Assembly: GCF_001182745.1 (NCBI RefSeq)
Contig: NZ_LN868938.1
Coordinates: 2,604,001-2,668,000, forward strand
Origin: Nocardia farcinica
GTDB lineage: Bacteria > Actinomycetota > Actinomycetes > Mycobacteriales > Mycobacteriaceae
Direction of reading: 5' to 3'
DNA: 64,000 nt
The translations under genes and the position numbers were made by a program. Under the pieces are notes generated by a model that saw only the letters and a list, made by a program, of their open reading frames with translations, was not told the origin of the DNA and made no database searches. This document shows, in pieces, positions 62,901 through 64,000 of the stretch. The first letter of the stretch is position 1. Each line of letters begins with the position of its first letter.

Positions 62901-63898
62901 ACCACCAAGTTCTGGCCGGCAAGTATCGAGGCACCGATACCGGGCAGCGGAAGCTCACCGGCTGAGCAGTTGACTGTAGGTGCCGCACCAGCAGCGGGAA
63001 CCGCTCGGTTCAACCCGCTGATCAAGGACGGCACAAGACCCAGAATCGACACCAGCTGACCGGACTGTGGAACCAACCGGTGCAGCAACGCATCCATCGG
63101 CGGGTAACCTTCATCGTAGACGTCGCGGACTTGTTCCAGAATCGGCACCAACTCCCCCAGCGCGCGGTTGCCACGGTCGGCGGCGAGCAGAATTTCGGAG
63201 GTAGTTGTGCTGAACCGGCGCACGATCCCACCCACCTGCTCCACGAAATCCCCTACTGCCTGCGACTTTCCGCCGATCTGATCGGCGATCACCCCCAAGT
63301 TCCGTATCAGCAGGACGACTAGCGCCTCACTGTCATTCGCCTGCTCGGTCAGGCGCTCCAGATCCGCCAGCGCAGGCCTGACCCCGCTCCCATCACCCTG
63401 CAGGACTCGCAGGATGTTGTTGCCGAACTGATTGAGCTCGGCGGTAGACAGCGTGTCGAACAGGGGCTTGAACCCGTCGAACAGCACCGAGACATCGAAG
63501 CTCGCGACGGTGCGCTCCACCGGAATCGTGCTATCCGGCGACAACCGCTCCGCAGACGTGTCGGCCTGGATGATCTCTACATACCGGCGCCCGATCAGAT
63601 CCTGATACCGCACCGCGACGCGGGTATCGGTATACAGTGGCCGACCGCGGTCCACGGAGAACCGGACCAGTGCCTGGTCACCGACCAGATCGATGGCTTC
63701 GACGGTCCCGACCGCCACCCCCGACATTCGGACGGTGTCACCTGTGTGCAGGCCCGAAACATCCGTGAACTTTGCGGAATACCCCACCCGATCGCCGGGC
63801 ACCGGCGTACGCATCGCGGAGACCACGAACACCGTCGCCAACGCGATCAAGACGCCGAACACCGCGAGTTTTACGGCAGCGCTCCTGATATCTGTCAT
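62891..63898 (-). CDS. mceB: Mce family protein MceB
   Basis: 335 residues. Signal-anchor AVFGVLIALATVFVVSAMRT, MCE domain VGYSAKFTDVSGLHTGDTVR, MSGVAVGTVEAIDLVGDQAL, RYQDLIGRRYVEIIQ. C-terminal NCSAGELPLPGIG. Part of the substrate-channel hexamer. Confidence 0.93.
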   Translation of the reverse strand: MTDIRSAAVKLAVFGVLIALATVFVVSAMRTPVPGDRVGYSAKFTDVSGLHTGDTVRMSGVAVGTVEAIDLVGDQALVRFSVDRGRPLYTDTRVAVRYQDLIGRRYVEIIQADTSAERLSPDSTIPVERTVASFDVSVLFDGFKPLFDTLSTAELNQFGNNILRVLQGDGSGVRPALADLERLTEQANDSEALVVLLIRNLGVIADQIGGKSQAVGDFVEQVGGIVRRFSTTTSEILLAADRGNRALGELVPILEQVRDVYDEGYPPMDALLHRLVPQSGQLVSILGLVPSLISGLNRAVPAAGAAPTVNCSAGELPLPGIGASILAGQNLVVCR

Positions 63899-64000
63899 CG
63901 CGAGCCTCCCCGGTTCGGCGTGAGGGAATCGGCCAGATAGGGCATCGTGCCGACAATCACTTCGAGTTGCATCTGCACCCGGCCGTCCACGACCGGGAAT
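63895..64000 (-). CDS. mceA: Mce family protein MceA, C-terminal end only
   Basis: The minus-strand frame ends ATGA-coupled to mceB: VVDGRVQMQLEVIVGTMPYL, then ADSLTPNRGGSR and the stop. The rest lies beyond the window. Identified by position before mceB; yrbE genes are expected further upstream. Confidence 0.75.
   Translation of the reverse strand, partial: FPVVDGRVQMQLEVIVGTMPYLADSLTPNRGGSR

Noticed and set aside
1..64000. CRISPR array or restriction-modification system
   Set aside because: No regularly spaced repeats and no methylase/nuclease motifs were seen.

Overview
The window is high-GC DNA from a mycolic-acid-type actinomycete, most likely Nocardia or a close relative. The evidence is two MspA-type porin genes, an mce operon with an Mce-associated gene, a WS/DGAT wax-ester/triacylglycerol synthase under a KstR-like box, a deazaflavin-dependent (Ddn-like) oxidoreductase and heavy ATGA/TGATG translational coupling. 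No rRNA is present and no species can be named.

Layout. 1-13.7 kb is ordinary chromosome: a TerD/VWA protein, a MarR regulon (membrane protein, marR, DyP peroxidase) with two matching palindromic operators, two MspA porins, cydAB with a DJ-1/PfpI gene, and small enzymes. 13,892-27,971 is a 14.04 kb integrative element bounded by a 42-bp direct repeat of the 3' half of a tRNA-Met(CAT) gene. It carries integrase, repressor, Xis-like protein, an AAA replication ATPase with iteron-like inverted repeats inside its gene, a small terminase subunit, and a 1,617-aa tail tape-measure protein translationally coupled to that terminase. It has no capsid, portal, large terminase or conjugation genes. This is the architecture of a phage satellite (PICI-like) and is the main discovery candidate in the window. 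28-43.6 kb is chromosome again: tRNA, Ddn-like enzyme, Gly/Cys-rich membrane protein, WS/DGAT and hydrolase with KstR-like boxes, ppnP, the complete kdpFABCDE locus (with an extra 31-aa membrane ORF), a secreted lipase and a PQQ-type sugar dehydrogenase.

43.7-55.1 kb is a gene graveyard. It holds a frameshifted WXG100 gene, a frameshifted SDR, a headless IclR regulator, a 51-bp palindrome, a 3-hydroxybenzoate/gentisate degradation cluster collapsed by deletions, an alpha/beta hydrolase split by an IS5-family element with a TA target duplication, and a broken TetR gene. LtrA, a SnoaL-like protein, a TetR regulator and an aldehyde dehydrogenase remain intact there. 55.2-64 kb holds two coupled TetR genes, a LipR-type esterase and the 3' part of an mce operon (mceA partial to mceF plus a Mas protein) on the minus strand.

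How it fits together: lipid handling (KstR-controlled WS/DGAT, Mce importer, esterases, porins) and redox/ion homeostasis (cyd, kdp, DyP) are the core themes. The satellite and the decaying aromatic-degradation region are the accessory parts.
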